Shown here: piece by piece, positions 25,823 through 32,843 of the stretch | Numbering within the stretch: position 1 is the first letter of the stretch | How the letters are laid out: each line of letters begins with the position of its first letter | Notes under the pieces: model-generated | Seen by the model: the letters and a program-made list of their open reading frames with translations, nothing else | Told to the model about the DNA's origin: nothing | The model's database searches: none | Program-made: the position numbers and the translations under genes | Assembly: GCA_903894955.1 (NCBI GenBank) | Contig: CAITSA010000020.1 | Location: 1-32,843 of the forward strand | Length of the DNA: 32,843 bases | Reading direction: 5' to 3' | Source: an uncultured bacterium | GTDB lineage: Bacteria > Patescibacteriota > Minisyncoccia > Phycocordibacterales > UBA9973

Positions 25823-27778
25823 ATGAAAAAAACAAGACTCTCTTTTTCTTCTCTAAAAATTGACGAAAAAGAAAACAAAATACCTGCCCGCAATACTACG
25901 CCCGCCCGCAACGATTCGGCCAGGCATAACATTGCAGGTGGAGAATATAGAAAAAAGATAACTAAAAGTTCTACTTATCAGTACACCCAAAAAAGATTTG
26001 GTAAAAATTCAGGATCTCGCCCATTTGGAGCAAAAAATCAATCTAAAATTTCAAGTGGTAAAATACTACCTCCAGATAAAGGGGTAATTCGTATTATCCC
26101 ACTTGGTGGAGTAGAAGAAATTGGTAAAAATATGACTGCCGTAGAAATAGGTGACGATATCATATTGATAGATGCTGGGATGCACTTTTCAAATGAGTTA
26201 ACCCCTGGAGTTGATTATGTTATTCCAAACACAACCTATCTAGAAGAACGCAAAGATAAAATACGTGCACTTTTTATTACTCATGGCCACTTAGACCATA
26301 TCGGAGGTGTGCCACTAGTCCTTTCCCGCATAGGAAATCCTCCTGTCTATTCGAGAAACCTTTCTATGTTAATGATGAAAAAGCGACAAGCGGAATTCCC
26401 CCACTTGCCAGCCATTAAAGAAAATCTGGTTGAAAAAGACTCCGTGGTAACTTGTGGAAAAATAAAAGTTAGATTCTTTGGTGTCACTCACACTATCCCT
26501 GATTCAATGGGAGTAATTATAGAAACGGAGCATGGATGGATTGTAAATCCTGGAGACTATAAACTTGATCAAGTGGATGGAATCGTTTCCAAAGAAGAAG
26601 AAAAAGAATATTCTATTTTTGATAAAGCAAAAGTGCTTCTCTTGATGACCGATTCTACTAATATTGAAAATGAAGGGTTTTCTTTGCCCGAGATAAAGGT
26701 ACATCAGGGATTAGAAAATTTAATTAAGAAAATTCCGGGAAGAATAATCATCGCTGCTTTCTCTTCTCATATCACTCGCCTAGCGCATATTGTGAAAGTA
26801 GCTGAAGCTTTAGGAAAAAAGATAGCCATTGATGGACGCTCCATGAAAACAAATATTGAGGTAGCCATCGAAGCAGGATTCTTTGCTCCGAAAAAAGGCA
26901 CTATCATACCATTAGAAGAAGCAAACAATTATCCACCAAATAAAATTGTTGTCCTAATGACTGGTGCGCAAGGTGAAGAATTTGCCGCCCTGAATCGCGC
27001 CGCCAATAAATCTAATACAAAATTTTCCCTACACAAAGGAGACACCATTATTCTTTCCGCTTCCATTGTCCCTGGTAATGAACTAGCAGTAGTAAAAATG
27101 AGAGATGGATTGTCTAGGCAAGGTGTTCGAGTGATCAGCTATCGCACCGCCGGAGAAGATTTTGTCCACGCCACTGGTCACGGCAACCAAGAAGATGTAA
27201 AATGGCTCCACCTGAAAACTCATCCGAAGTTCTTTATTCCAATTCATGGCAATCACTATCGTCTTGTCCTTCATAAAGAACTTGCAATGGAAGTGGGCAT
27301 GTCGGAAGAAAATATTATTGTCCCAGACAATGGTTCAATTATTGAGATATCGGCTGATGGTAAAAAAATGACCATGCGAAAAGAACAAGCTCCAAGTGGT
27401 GCTATGTTAGTAGATGGAACTTCTATCAGCGATACCCAAGACGTAGTTATCCGCGATCGTCAAATGCTTTCCCAAGATGGAATGTTTGTCATTATCGCCC
27501 TCCTTGATCAAAAAACTGGAAGATTAAAAAAATCTCCAGATTTAATTTCACGTGGTTTTGTTTATTTAAAAGAAAATCAAGAACTTCTCCGTCAAGTAAG
27601 AATAATTATTAAAAATGGAGTAGAGAATTTTACCACTAAAATGCCCGTTTCCTCTCATGGTGGAAAGGCAGTAGACCTTGATGTGATCAAGGCAAATTTA
27701 GGAGAGAGTATCTCAAAATTCTTATATCAAAAAACAGCCAAAAGACCTTTGGTCATACCGGTCATCTTGAGCGTCTAA
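25823..27778 (+). CDS. rnj: Ribonuclease J
   Basis: The product is 651 aa. After a ~85-residue basic, disordered N-terminal extension comes the metallo-beta-lactamase/beta-CASP nuclease: RIIPLGGVEEIGKNMTAVE, the metal motif HGHLDH (154-159), PDSMGVIIET, NPGDYKLD, DSTN, the beta-CASP part (AAFSSHITRLAHI, DGRSMKTN, LMTGAQGEEFAAL) and the C-terminal IPIHGNHYRLVLHKELA and DVVIRDRQMLSQDGMFV blocks. It performs 5'-3' exonuclease and endonuclease RNA decay and 5' maturation. The extension contains a GC-rich, partly palindromic insert (25883-25938) translated as PARNTTPARNDSARHNIAGG, foreign in base composition. Confidence 0.95.
   Translation: MKKTRLSFSSLKIDEKENKIPARNTTPARNDSARHNIAGGEYRKKITKSSTYQYTQKRFGKNSGSRPFGAKNQSKISSGKILPPDKGVIRIIPLGGVEEIGKNMTAVEIGDDIILIDAGMHFSNELTPGVDYVIPNTTYLEERKDKIRALFITHGHLDHIGGVPLVLSRIGNPPVYSRNLSMLMMKKRQAEFPHLPAIKENLVEKDSVVTCGKIKVRFFGVTHTIPDSMGVIIETEHGWIVNPGDYKLDQVDGIVSKEEEKEYSIFDKAKVLLLMTDSTNIENEGFSLPEIKVHQGLENLIKKIPGRIIIAAFSSHITRLAHIVKVAEALGKKIAIDGRSMKTNIEVAIEAGFFAPKKGTIIPLEEANNYPPNKIVVLMTGAQGEEFAALNRAANKSNTKFSLHKGDTIILSASIVPGNELAVVKMRDGLSRQGVRVISYRTAGEDFVHATGHGNQEDVKWLHLKTHPKFFIPIHGNHYRLVLHKELAMEVGMSEENIIVPDNGSIIEISADGKKMTMRKEQAPSGAMLVDGTSISDTQDVVIRDRQMLSQDGMFVIIALLDQKTGRLKKSPDLISRGFVYLKENQELLRQVRIIIKNGVENFTTKMPVSSHGGKAVDLDVIKANLGESISKFLYQKTAKRPLVIPVILSV
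25883..25938. repeat. GC-rich palindromic insert within the RNase J N-terminus
   Basis: A 56-bp GC-rich block in AT-rich surroundings. CCTGC...GCAAT at the left pairs with ATTGCAGG at the right, with GCCCGCC/GGCCAGGC-like pairing inside. It stays in frame and codes for a low-complexity stretch. It resembles GC-rich palindromes I recall in Parcubacteria coding regions. Confidence 0.5.
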
Positions 27779-27785
27779 AAGAAAA

Positions 27786-28949
27786 ATGAATTTAAAATTA
27801 AAACACCCAATTAGATTTCTATATTGCATCAGTTTTATTTTTTCAATCCAATACGCTCTAGTAGTATATATAAACTCTAGTTTTTTAGAAATTAAAATTG
27901 GAGAAAATTTAGTTGGCATTATCTTCACAATTGCTTCTTTTTTAAGTATTTTAGCTTTACTCCAAATTACTCATTTGTTAAATCGACTTGGAAACTATCA
28001 AGCTTCCATGTTAATAATTTTAGCGAATGTCACTTCTCTTTTTTTAATGGGTTTCGGGAAATCAGTCTCTTTAATTATTTTTGGATTTATTCTTTACAAT
28101 ATCACCAATTATTCTCTGATGTTTTCTAGAGATGTTTTTATTGAGGACCTGGCTGATCAAAAAGCGATGGGTAAAACTCGTGGATTATTCCTGACTGCCA
28201 TAAACATTGCTTGGGTTTTTGCTACCCTTATTTTAGGATTTATGATGACACGATTTTCCTATTCTGGAGTTTATATTCTAGCAGCTTTTATGTCCCTTTC
28301 GTCAATATTTTTAATATTTCCCTACTTTAAACAATTCAAGGATCCAAAATATAGTAAAATTTCTGTACTAGAAACTTTTAAAAAAATCCTTGGAGATAAA
28401 AATTTAAAAAAGATTTTTGCTTCAGAACTTCTTTTACGTTTTTTTTATTCTTGGATGATAATTTATACCCCTATTTACTTACGTGAATATTTTCATTTCA
28501 GCTGGAGTCAAATTGGAATAATTTTCACTATCATGCTTCTGCCTTTTGTAATATTAGATTACCCACTGGGAGTTTTATCAGATAAAATTGGCGAAAAAAA
28601 GATATTAGCTTTGGGTTTTTCTATCATGGTTATTGCCACAAGCATGATATTTTTTATTACAACATCAAACATTTTTATCTGGGGAATAGTTTTATTTGCC
28701 ACTCGAGTGGGAGCAGCTACCGTAGAAGTGATGAACGAAAGTTACTTTTTTAAAAAAATTCGCCCCAGTGATGCTGGATTAATTGGTTTTTTCCGAAATA
28801 TTTTTCCTGCTTCATTGGTTATTTCACCCATTTTAGCCACCATCTTGCTTAGTTTTTTAAGCCATCAATATCTTTTCCTTGTTTTAGGATTAATCTTAAC
28901 GATAGGAATATATTTAAGCCTGACTCTAAAAGAGATTATTCATTCTTAA
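27786..28949 (+). CDS. MFS transporter
   Basis: The product is 387 aa with about 12 hydrophobic segments. Loop 8-9 carries DYPLGVLSDKIGEKK, a form of MFS motif A (GxLaDrxGrkk), and the N-terminal half has DQKAMGKTRGLFLTAINIAW. It starts 7 nt after rnj, so the two are probably cotranscribed. Substrate is unknown; the family exports drugs or imports small metabolites. It ends 6 nt from the convergent nucleotidyltransferase gene. Confidence 0.82.
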   Translation: MNLKLKHPIRFLYCISFIFSIQYALVVYINSSFLEIKIGENLVGIIFTIASFLSILALLQITHLLNRLGNYQASMLIILANVTSLFLMGFGKSVSLIIFGFILYNITNYSLMFSRDVFIEDLADQKAMGKTRGLFLTAINIAWVFATLILGFMMTRFSYSGVYILAAFMSLSSIFLIFPYFKQFKDPKYSKISVLETFKKILGDKNLKKIFASELLLRFFYSWMIIYTPIYLREYFHFSWSQIGIIFTIMLLPFVILDYPLGVLSDKIGEKKILALGFSIMVIATSMIFFITTSNIFIWGIVLFATRVGAATVEVMNESYFFKKIRPSDAGLIGFFRNIFPASLVISPILATILLSFLSHQYLFLVLGLILTIGIYLSLTLKEIIHS

Positions 28950-28955
28950 AAAGAA

Positions 28956-29417
28956 TTATCTAATAATATTTTTAAGCAAATGATTTTTATAAATTTTTTC
29001 TTTATATGGTTTTAAACGTATGATTTTTACTAAAATACCCTTATTTTTCAAGTCTCTTTTCAGTTCTGATACATAAGTTTTTTGATCATAACCAAGAGCA
29101 ATAATGTCTGGTTTTTCTTTTAAAATATGAGGCAAATATTTAATTTTTCCTCCTAAAACTACCTTGTTTATAAATTTATTTTGTTTGACTAAATTAAATC
29201 TTTCTTTTTCAGAAAATGTTGACTTTTTTCCTTTAATTTTAATTATGTTTTTATCTCTAGCAATTGAAGCAATCACAAATGAATTCTTGGAAAGTTCTTT
29301 TGCCTGTTTAAAAAAATTAATATGCCCAGGATGCAATCCATCGAAAACTCCGAAAACCATTATATTTACCCGCCTTTCTAGAGTTATTTTTTTTGTATCC
29401 ACATCTTTCTTTGACAT
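28956..29417 (-). CDS. Cytidylyltransferase-like nucleotidyltransferase (RibL/TagD group)
   Basis: I choose ATG 29417 (MSKKDVDT) because a TATACT -10 box lies at about 29429-29434, downstream of the track's ATG at 29450; the internal Met of IMVFGVFDG is a further option. The product is 153 aa. It has the HxGH nucleotide-binding motif in VFGVFDGLHPGHINFFKQAK and PDIIALGYDQ, which resembles archaeal RibL FAD synthases and TagD. The usual C-terminal ISTT-type motif is not evident. It probably transfers AMP or CMP to a phosphorylated substrate. Convergent with the MFS gene. Confidence 0.78.
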   Translation of the reverse strand: MSKKDVDTKKITLERRVNIMVFGVFDGLHPGHINFFKQAKELSKNSFVIASIARDKNIIKIKGKKSTFSEKERFNLVKQNKFINKVVLGGKIKYLPHILKEKPDIIALGYDQKTYVSELKRDLKNKGILVKIIRLKPYKEKIYKNHLLKNIIR

Positions 29418-29466
29418 AATATGAAGTAAGTATATACTAAGAGAGTTCATTTGAAAATTAAAAGAA

Positions 29467-29557
29467 TTGATTGGGGAAACTGGTTAGATTCCAGTACAGT
29501 GCCGCTACGGTAAGTCCTTCCGACTTAAGTCGAAGGAACAAGTCCGAATACCAATCA
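29467..29557 (+). ncRNA. Cobalamin riboswitch aptamer
   Basis: P1 is TTGATTGG (29467-29474) with CCAATCA (29551-29557). Between them are conserved B12-box elements: GGGGAAACTGG, ATTCCAGTACAG, TGCCGCTACGGTAAG and AAGTCCGAATACC, in the order of the cobalamin aptamer, plus a CCTTCCGACTT/AAGTCGAAGG arm. It binds adenosyl- or methyl-type cobalamin in the nascent RNA. It is upstream of an exported DUF4430 protein and on its strand. Confidence 0.85.
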
Positions 29558-29609
29558 TTTTATTAGTAGTCCCGAGCAGGATTTATAAGAACCAGTGTCT
29601 TATTTGTCG

Positions 29610-29633
29610 ACTCCTCTCGGTAGGAGTTTTTTT
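29610..29633 (+). terminator. Riboswitch-controlled intrinsic terminator
   Basis: ACTCCT-CTCGGT-AGGAGT followed by seven T. It lies between the aptamer and the start codon, as in a transcriptional OFF switch. The loop CTCGG complements CCGAG at 29572-29576, a possible antiterminator or loop-loop contact. Confidence 0.8.
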
Positions 29634-29649
29634 ATTTTTAATTTAAACC

Positions 29650-30444
29650 ATGAAAAAAATTTCACTAAGTTTCTTGATTGTCTCAACATTACTAACGGGA
29701 GGAAGTAAGTTTGCCCTAGCTGATGGAGCAAATGTGAATTTAACTGTGAAAAATAACGGAGATATTGTTTATTCTGGTACCATACCACTGTCATCAACGC
29801 CAAGCGAGGACAATGTGCTCTTTGCAATAAAACAAGCTGATACCTTAAGTTCAGATTTTGATATTTCTAATATTGTTCATTACAGTTTTGGTGATTATTT
29901 AAAATGCATTACGATTTCCAAAACAACTGAACTTTGTGATAATTGGCTATATAAAGTTAACGGGGATAGCCCTATGATGGGTATGGACTCATACCCTTTA
30001 TCAGGAAAAGAAAATATTGTCTTGTATTTTGGAGATGAAAACAAAGCACCAAATCCAGAACCAGAAAATCCACCAAGTGGCGGTAGTAGTGGGGGCAGTG
30101 GATATTCGATTTCAAATACTATTATTCCCACCACTTTACTTGTTTCTCCTATCCCCACTTCTTCTTCAGATATAAATCCTGAAGAAAAACCCCTCGGGTA
30201 TAGCCCCATCGGCAGGAACCTCACAGGCGATACTACTGACAAGTCAAAAACTATTTTATTTACAAACCCTAAAAAACAACCTAAAAAAATAAGCAAAATT
30301 ACCCTCGGGCATAGCCCTATGGGTGAGCCAAACCAAAATACTGCAACAATTACAAATCCTGTTCCTCCTATCCCGGTACAAACTGAAAATCCAAAAAATA
30401 CTTGGTGGGGAAGATTTTGGGATAAAATATTTAGTATTTTTTAA
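29650..30444 (+). CDS. Exported DUF4430 (transcobalamin-like) protein under B12 control
   Basis: The product is 264 aa. A signal peptide (MKKISLSFLIVSTLLTGGSKFALA) is followed by a ~110-residue DUF4430 domain: NVNLTVKNNGDIVYSGTI, then CDNWLYKVNGDSPMMGMDSYPLSGKENIVLYFG, matching the W-x-Y-x-VNG...YxLxxGDxI signature. DUF4430 corresponds to the C-terminal beta domain of transcobalamin/intrinsic factor, and with the B12 riboswitch upstream it is probably an extracellular cobalamin-binding protein. The C-terminal half is a Pro/Ser linker with two similar segments (LGYSPIG, LGHSPMG) and an aromatic-basic tail NTWWGRFWDKIFSIF that could sit on the membrane. It overlaps the convergent gene by 14 nt. 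Confidence 0.85.
   Translation: MKKISLSFLIVSTLLTGGSKFALADGANVNLTVKNNGDIVYSGTIPLSSTPSEDNVLFAIKQADTLSSDFDISNIVHYSFGDYLKCITISKTTELCDNWLYKVNGDSPMMGMDSYPLSGKENIVLYFGDENKAPNPEPENPPSGGSSGGSGYSISNTIIPTTLLVSPIPTSSSDINPEEKPLGYSPIGRNLTGDTTDKSKTILFTNPKKQPKKISKITLGHSPMGEPNQNTATITNPVPPIPVQTENPKNTWWGRFWDKIFSIF
30191..30326 (+). repeat. Two related palindromic words inside the DUF4430 gene
   Basis: CCCTCGGGTATAGCCCCATC (30191-30210) and CCCTCGGGCATAGCCCTATG (30302-30321) differ at a few positions, are GC-rich and contain GGG...CCC and CATAG..CTATG self-complementarity. They are translated as LGYSPIG and LGHSPMG. Both lie in the disordered linker, as expected for tolerated insertions. Confidence 0.5.
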
Positions 30445-31063
30445 ACTCTACAATTTTTCCTGCTTTTATTTCTATCCTATCTGCTTTTCGAAGTTTCTTA
30501 ATAAAAGACTTCGGCACAATATCGTAATGTTTTATTTTATCTAATTTTTTATCTATAAACCAAAGATCTTTTTGCGATATAGCCCAATTCTCGTCTGCCG
30601 ATGAGGCAGATTTTTTCAAAGTATTTAAATTAAGAAGTGCCGAATACTGCCTTAAGGTTTTTTCTCCATTATTTAAAAAATATTCATGAAAATAAGACAT
30701 AGCAAGCTCACGAATATTTTTATAAATAGGCTCACGGTAGCGTAAAACCGCATGATTAGTTTTAGATAAAGCACCCCAATATTTCCCTATTTTAAAAGGG
30801 ACAACAATATGGTCAAAATCCTCTTTGGTAGCCTTTAAATGCATTAAATATGGAGTAAATCCTTGTAGGGATAACAGATAAGCTCCAAGAAGCGCCCCTT
30901 CAAAACAATGTGCCCTTCGTGTTCTCAGGGTTAAAATCGGAGATTTTAAACTTTCCCCTTTTTCCTCAAAATTAAACTTTAAACTATTCAAAAAATCCTG
31001 CACCTTGGCGGGTGTATTTAATTTCTTCATCAGAGCCAGTTCTTTTTTTGTAAACCCTAACAT
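30431..31063 (-). CDS. Transglutaminase-like cysteine-fold protein
   Basis: The product is 210 aa. The centre has RRAHCFEGALLGAYLL (Cys53 at the start of a helix), DFDHIVVPFKIGKYWGALSKTNH (His85, then Asn103/His104), the Cys-His-Asp/Asn order of the transglutaminase-like fold. I recall similar stand-alone conserved hypothetical proteins in bacteria. A peptidase or amidase role is possible; the third residue is uncertain. A palindromic insert codes for SASSADEN around residue 155. It lies 26 nt after the hydrolase gene, likely the same transcript, and overlaps the DUF4430 gene tail to tail. Confidence 0.65.
   Translation of the reverse strand: MLGFTKKELALMKKLNTPAKVQDFLNSLKFNFEEKGESLKSPILTLRTRRAHCFEGALLGAYLLSLQGFTPYLMHLKATKEDFDHIVVPFKIGKYWGALSKTNHAVLRYREPIYKNIRELAMSYFHEYFLNNGEKTLRQYSALLNLNTLKKSASSADENWAISQKDLWFIDKKLDKIKHYDIVPKSFIKKLRKADRIEIKAGKIVEFKKY
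30594..30610. repeat. Palindromic word inside the transglutaminase-like gene
   Basis: TCTGCC-GATGA-GGCAGA, a 6-bp GC-rich hairpin in AT-rich coding sequence, translated on the minus strand within SASSADEN. It is similar in kind to the palindromes in the RNase J and DUF4430 genes. Confidence 0.45.
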
Positions 31064-31089
31064 TTTTATTTAAATTAAAGTAAAGTAAA

Positions 31090-32103
31090 TTACTGTTTAG
31101 CTTCAAGACTTTTTATCATTCTTTCTAGAGCATAAATACTGGCACTAGCCACTGTTTCACTTCTTGCGTAATGCAACCCATGAGTGCCTGACTTAGCACC
31201 TAGTAAAGTTATTGTACCAATACTCTTTTTAAATATTTTTTTTAATGCTTCAATTCTTTTATTTTGTGAAGCTAGTCTTTTATTGTAATCTTTATCAATG
31301 CCGTGTATATCCTCAGGAATAATTTTTTTAGAATCAAAAACACTATCACTGGCACCTAAAACCACAACAACCGGTGCTTTAATTTCTGCAGCGTTTTTTT
31401 CGTTAAACCTAGATGCTTCGTCCGCCTCTCGATTAGCCCTATTGGTAAATTCACCTGGAGCAGTAACTATTTCTTTTGCTATATAAGCACCTATGTTAGC
31501 TCCCACGCGAATGGTTCTACCCACAGACCCAAGAGAACTTCCCTCCTTTAACCAACTTTTAGGAGTATTAATTAAAGCATCTTTAGTAAAATTTGTTTTC
31601 ATTGTTTTAGAATCTTGCTCATATAAACCAGCAGGACTGGTCAAAATCAAACCACGAACATGAATCTTAGCCTCTCCGCTACCTTCTTCTTTCTCTAAAA
31701 GAGCTGCTAAGTCTATAGCCTTATTAGCGCCTTGTGAATTACCAACCAGAGTAACTTCTTGTATATTATGACTAATCATAAATTGACGAATTGCTTCTGC
31801 TTGAACTTTTTGAGAATTTTCAATCTTAGGATCATCTGTGCGGGTAGAAATAGAATAAGAAATTGTTTTTGATGCATTAGCAAAATCTTGAGCCGAATCT
31901 AATACCGAAGAAGAACCAGAATCAAGAGCAACTCCTGGTAAGAATATTACTACTCGGCCAGGTTTTATGTTTTCTCCTTTTTGAAAATTATCAGGTTTAA
32001 AAATATTCCATTTTAAAGTAACGTCACCTTCTTTGGTTTTAAATTTTTCTGTTGTACTACGTACTTTTTCTTTAGTTGTTTTTCCAGGTCCTTCTAAGCT
32101 CAT
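31090..32103 (-). CDS. Alpha/beta hydrolase
   Basis: The product is 337 aa with no signal peptide. An alpha/beta-hydrolase core shows VVIFLPGVALDSGSSS (oxyanion region), the nucleophile elbow LVGNSQGANKAI (Ser123), VVVVLGASDSVFD (acid Asp) and GTHGLHYARSE (catalytic His). An extra segment (~165-235) between strands acts as a lid. Substrate is unknown; esterase, lipase or peptidase are all possible. TATAAT lies 8 nt before the ATG, supporting this start. Confidence 0.8.
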   Translation of the reverse strand: MSLEGPGKTTKEKVRSTTEKFKTKEGDVTLKWNIFKPDNFQKGENIKPGRVVIFLPGVALDSGSSSVLDSAQDFANASKTISYSISTRTDDPKIENSQKVQAEAIRQFMISHNIQEVTLVGNSQGANKAIDLAALLEKEEGSGEAKIHVRGLILTSPAGLYEQDSKTMKTNFTKDALINTPKSWLKEGSSLGSVGRTIRVGANIGAYIAKEIVTAPGEFTNRANREADEASRFNEKNAAEIKAPVVVVLGASDSVFDSKKIIPEDIHGIDKDYNKRLASQNKRIEALKKIFKKSIGTITLLGAKSGTHGLHYARSETVASASIYALERMIKSLEAKQ

Positions 32104-32111
32104 ATATTTTC

Positions 32112-32117
32112 ATTATA
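32112..32117 (-). promoter_or_regulatory. -10 box of the hydrolase gene
   Basis: On the minus strand TATAAT is followed by GAAAATAT and ATG 32103 (8 nt), leaving almost no 5' UTR. Confidence 0.5.
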
Positions 32118-32135
32118 CAATATATTCTTATAAAT

Positions 32136-32165
32136 AAAAATCTCGAGCTTATACTCGAGATTTTT
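32136..32165. terminator. Bidirectional terminator hairpin
   Basis: AAAAATCTCGAG (32136-32147) and CTCGAGATTTTT (32154-32165) are a perfect 12-bp inverted repeat with a 6-nt loop. On the minus strand it follows the small peptide gene by 5 nt and precedes the hydrolase promoter. Confidence 0.8.
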
Positions 32166-32170
32166 AAACT

Positions 32171-32236
32171 TTATTTCTTTTTTGCTTTCTTAGGTTTTTT
32201 TACATCCTTTCGATATGAATTATTTCCCTTTCCCAT
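32171..32236 (-). CDS. 21-residue Lys-rich peptide gene, below the ORF-track cutoff
   Basis: ATG 32236 to TAA 32171 encodes 21 residues, beginning MGKGNNSYRKDV and ending KKPKKAKKK. I recall short MGKGNN...KKPKK proteins in several bacteria, not searched. It has a TATAAT at 32266-32271 about 30 nt upstream and a strong terminator 5 nt downstream, so it is a self-contained unit. The composition suggests binding to RNA, ribosomes or nucleoid. No Shine-Dalgarno is visible. Confidence 0.5.
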   Translation of the reverse strand: MGKGNNSYRKDVKKPKKAKKK

Positions 32237-32270
32237 ATGATTAGTTGGCTAAATTAATAATATAAATTAT

Positions 32271-32310
32271 ACCCTGTAGTGAAACTTTTAACAAAGTTCT
32301 ACTACGGGGT
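32271..32310. terminator. Long hairpin at the end of the dsbB-like gene
   Basis: 32271-32288 and 32293-32310 pair over 18 positions with one mismatch and two G-T wobbles around a TAAC loop. It begins at the stop codon of the DsbB-like gene. On the minus strand it is followed by an AT-rich but not pure T tract, which also contains the next gene's -10 box. Confidence 0.6.
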
Positions 32311-32690
32311 TATACCTCTTTTTTGTAAAAATGAGCAACGGCTAATAAGGTCAAAAGAGAAAAGAAAGCGGTCAGTGCCAGCATGGGGATTGATATATAG
32401 CCACCAAAGACAGAAACCAAATGCTGATAACAAGAGACTCCAGACGCATCACACGGCAAATTTGAATTTTCTCCAAAATAATAAAAGAAATTCTGATAAA
32501 GAGAGATAAGGAAACCCACACAAACAAGGGGTAATGCATATCGAATTACTTTTCTGTCTTTGTCCCATAATGCCACTGCGAACATCAAGACTAAAGGAAA
32601 CATAAAAACTCTTTGCCACCAACATAAATAACACGGAACAAAATGAATAATTTCAGAATAAACTAACGAAATCCCTGACGGACAAAATCC
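32310..32690 (-). CDS. DsbB-like disulfide bond formation protein, 5' end lost at a chimeric junction
   Basis: From about the SLVYSE residues onward the product is a four-helix DsbB/BdbC protein: PCYLCWWQR with the CxxC redox pair, helices FMFPLVLMFAVALW, YALPLVCVGFLISLY and MLALTAFFSLLTLLAVAHF, and a second Cys pair CDASGVSC in the extracytoplasmic loop. It reoxidises a thioredoxin-like DsbA partner using quinone. The ORF track extends to 32768, but its first ~30 residues (PPWLLPARRVPRRQ and neighbours) are the reverse of GC-rich foreign sequence, so the true N-terminus, probably only a dozen residues, is missing. No DsbA is in the window. Confidence 0.8.
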   Translation of the reverse strand, partial: GFCPSGISLVYSEIIHFVPCYLCWWQRVFMFPLVLMFAVALWDKDRKVIRYALPLVCVGFLISLYQNFFYYFGENSNLPCDASGVSCYQHLVSVFGGYISIPMLALTAFFSLLTLLAVAHFYKKEV

Positions 32691-32843
32691 TCGCGGCCCG
32701 CGCAGATGAAGGAATTGCCGTCTCGGGACGCGGCGCGCGGGCAGAAGCCAAGGCGGCCTACACCACAACGCTTGGCGCGGCGAGGGACGCGCTACTCGAC
32801 GCCATCTACCACGACATGCTCGCGGGGTGGAAGAAGCCGGCGA
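32690..32843 (+). other. GC-rich foreign or chimeric contig end with its own + reading frame
   Basis: Base composition jumps from AT-rich to strongly GC-rich between about 32665 and 32700. The + frame LTDKILAARADEGIAVSGRG ... LDAIYHDMLAGWKKPA is open to the window end and reads like a real protein fragment with GC-biased third positions. It does not belong to the dsbB gene it interrupts. The exact join cannot be placed. Confidence 0.75.

Noticed and set aside
28956-29450. ATG 29450 as the start of the nucleotidyltransferase
   Set aside because: A TATACT -10 box with a reasonable -35 lies within codons 1-11 of that reading, so ATG 29417 is more likely.

Overview
This AT-rich window (roughly one third G+C by eye) most resembles a Candidate Phyla Radiation (Patescibacteria/Parcubacteria-like) genome from a metagenome. 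The evidence is a Cys-rich zinc-ribbon protein of a type I associate with these genomes, short exported proteins with a C-x(n)-TG-x(n)-C motif, RNase J, a lone oligopeptide-binding lipoprotein-like protein, GC-rich palindromes embedded in coding sequence, and many start codons sitting only 6-8 nt behind a -10 box (leaderless pattern). The standard genetic code fits all genes. The taxonomic call is an inference from style, not from a marker gene.

Region by region. 1-134: a strongly self-complementary, pseudoknot-like leader. 180-3034 (+): exported protein, SSB paralogue, S49 (SppA-type) protease and a zinc-ribbon protein. 3035-3743: no protein gene; it holds a promoter, a probable structured non-coding RNA of about 330 nt with a terminator, and a palindromic repeat patch. 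3744-14116: a defence-like island, with a small unknown protein, a type II restriction-modification pair (endonuclease plus C5-cytosine methyltransferase), the Cys-rich protein, a 1602-aa nuclease-STAND NTPase resembling Avs antiviral sensors, a small frameshifted gene, and a PRMT-like methyltransferase fired from overlapping divergent promoters. 14201-18893 (-): a MacAB-like efflux operon (fusion protein, ATPase, two FtsX-type permeases).

18918-22976: a two-gene surface cassette bounded by 44-bp direct repeats that copy the 3' end of the neighbouring SurA-like gene. It encodes a peptidoglycan-binding/collagen/tail-fibre-like protein and an SGNH hydrolase. The 5' end of the first gene carries a (CT)16 microsatellite, and the present repeat number leaves both upstream ATGs out of frame. 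This cassette looks like a transferable, phase-variable surface module and is the most unusual thing in the window.

23790-28949 (+): SecG, a substrate-binding protein, RNase J and an MFS transporter. 28956-29417 (-): a RibL/TagD-like nucleotidyltransferase. 29467-29633: a cobalamin riboswitch with a terminator, followed by an exported DUF4430 (transcobalamin-like) protein, which suggests B12 scavenging under B12 control. 30431-32768 (-): a transglutaminase-like protein, an alpha/beta hydrolase, a 21-residue Lys-rich peptide gene and a DsbB-like protein. The last ~150-170 bases switch abruptly to GC-rich sequence with its own open + frame, and truncate dsbB. This is almost certainly a chimeric contig end.
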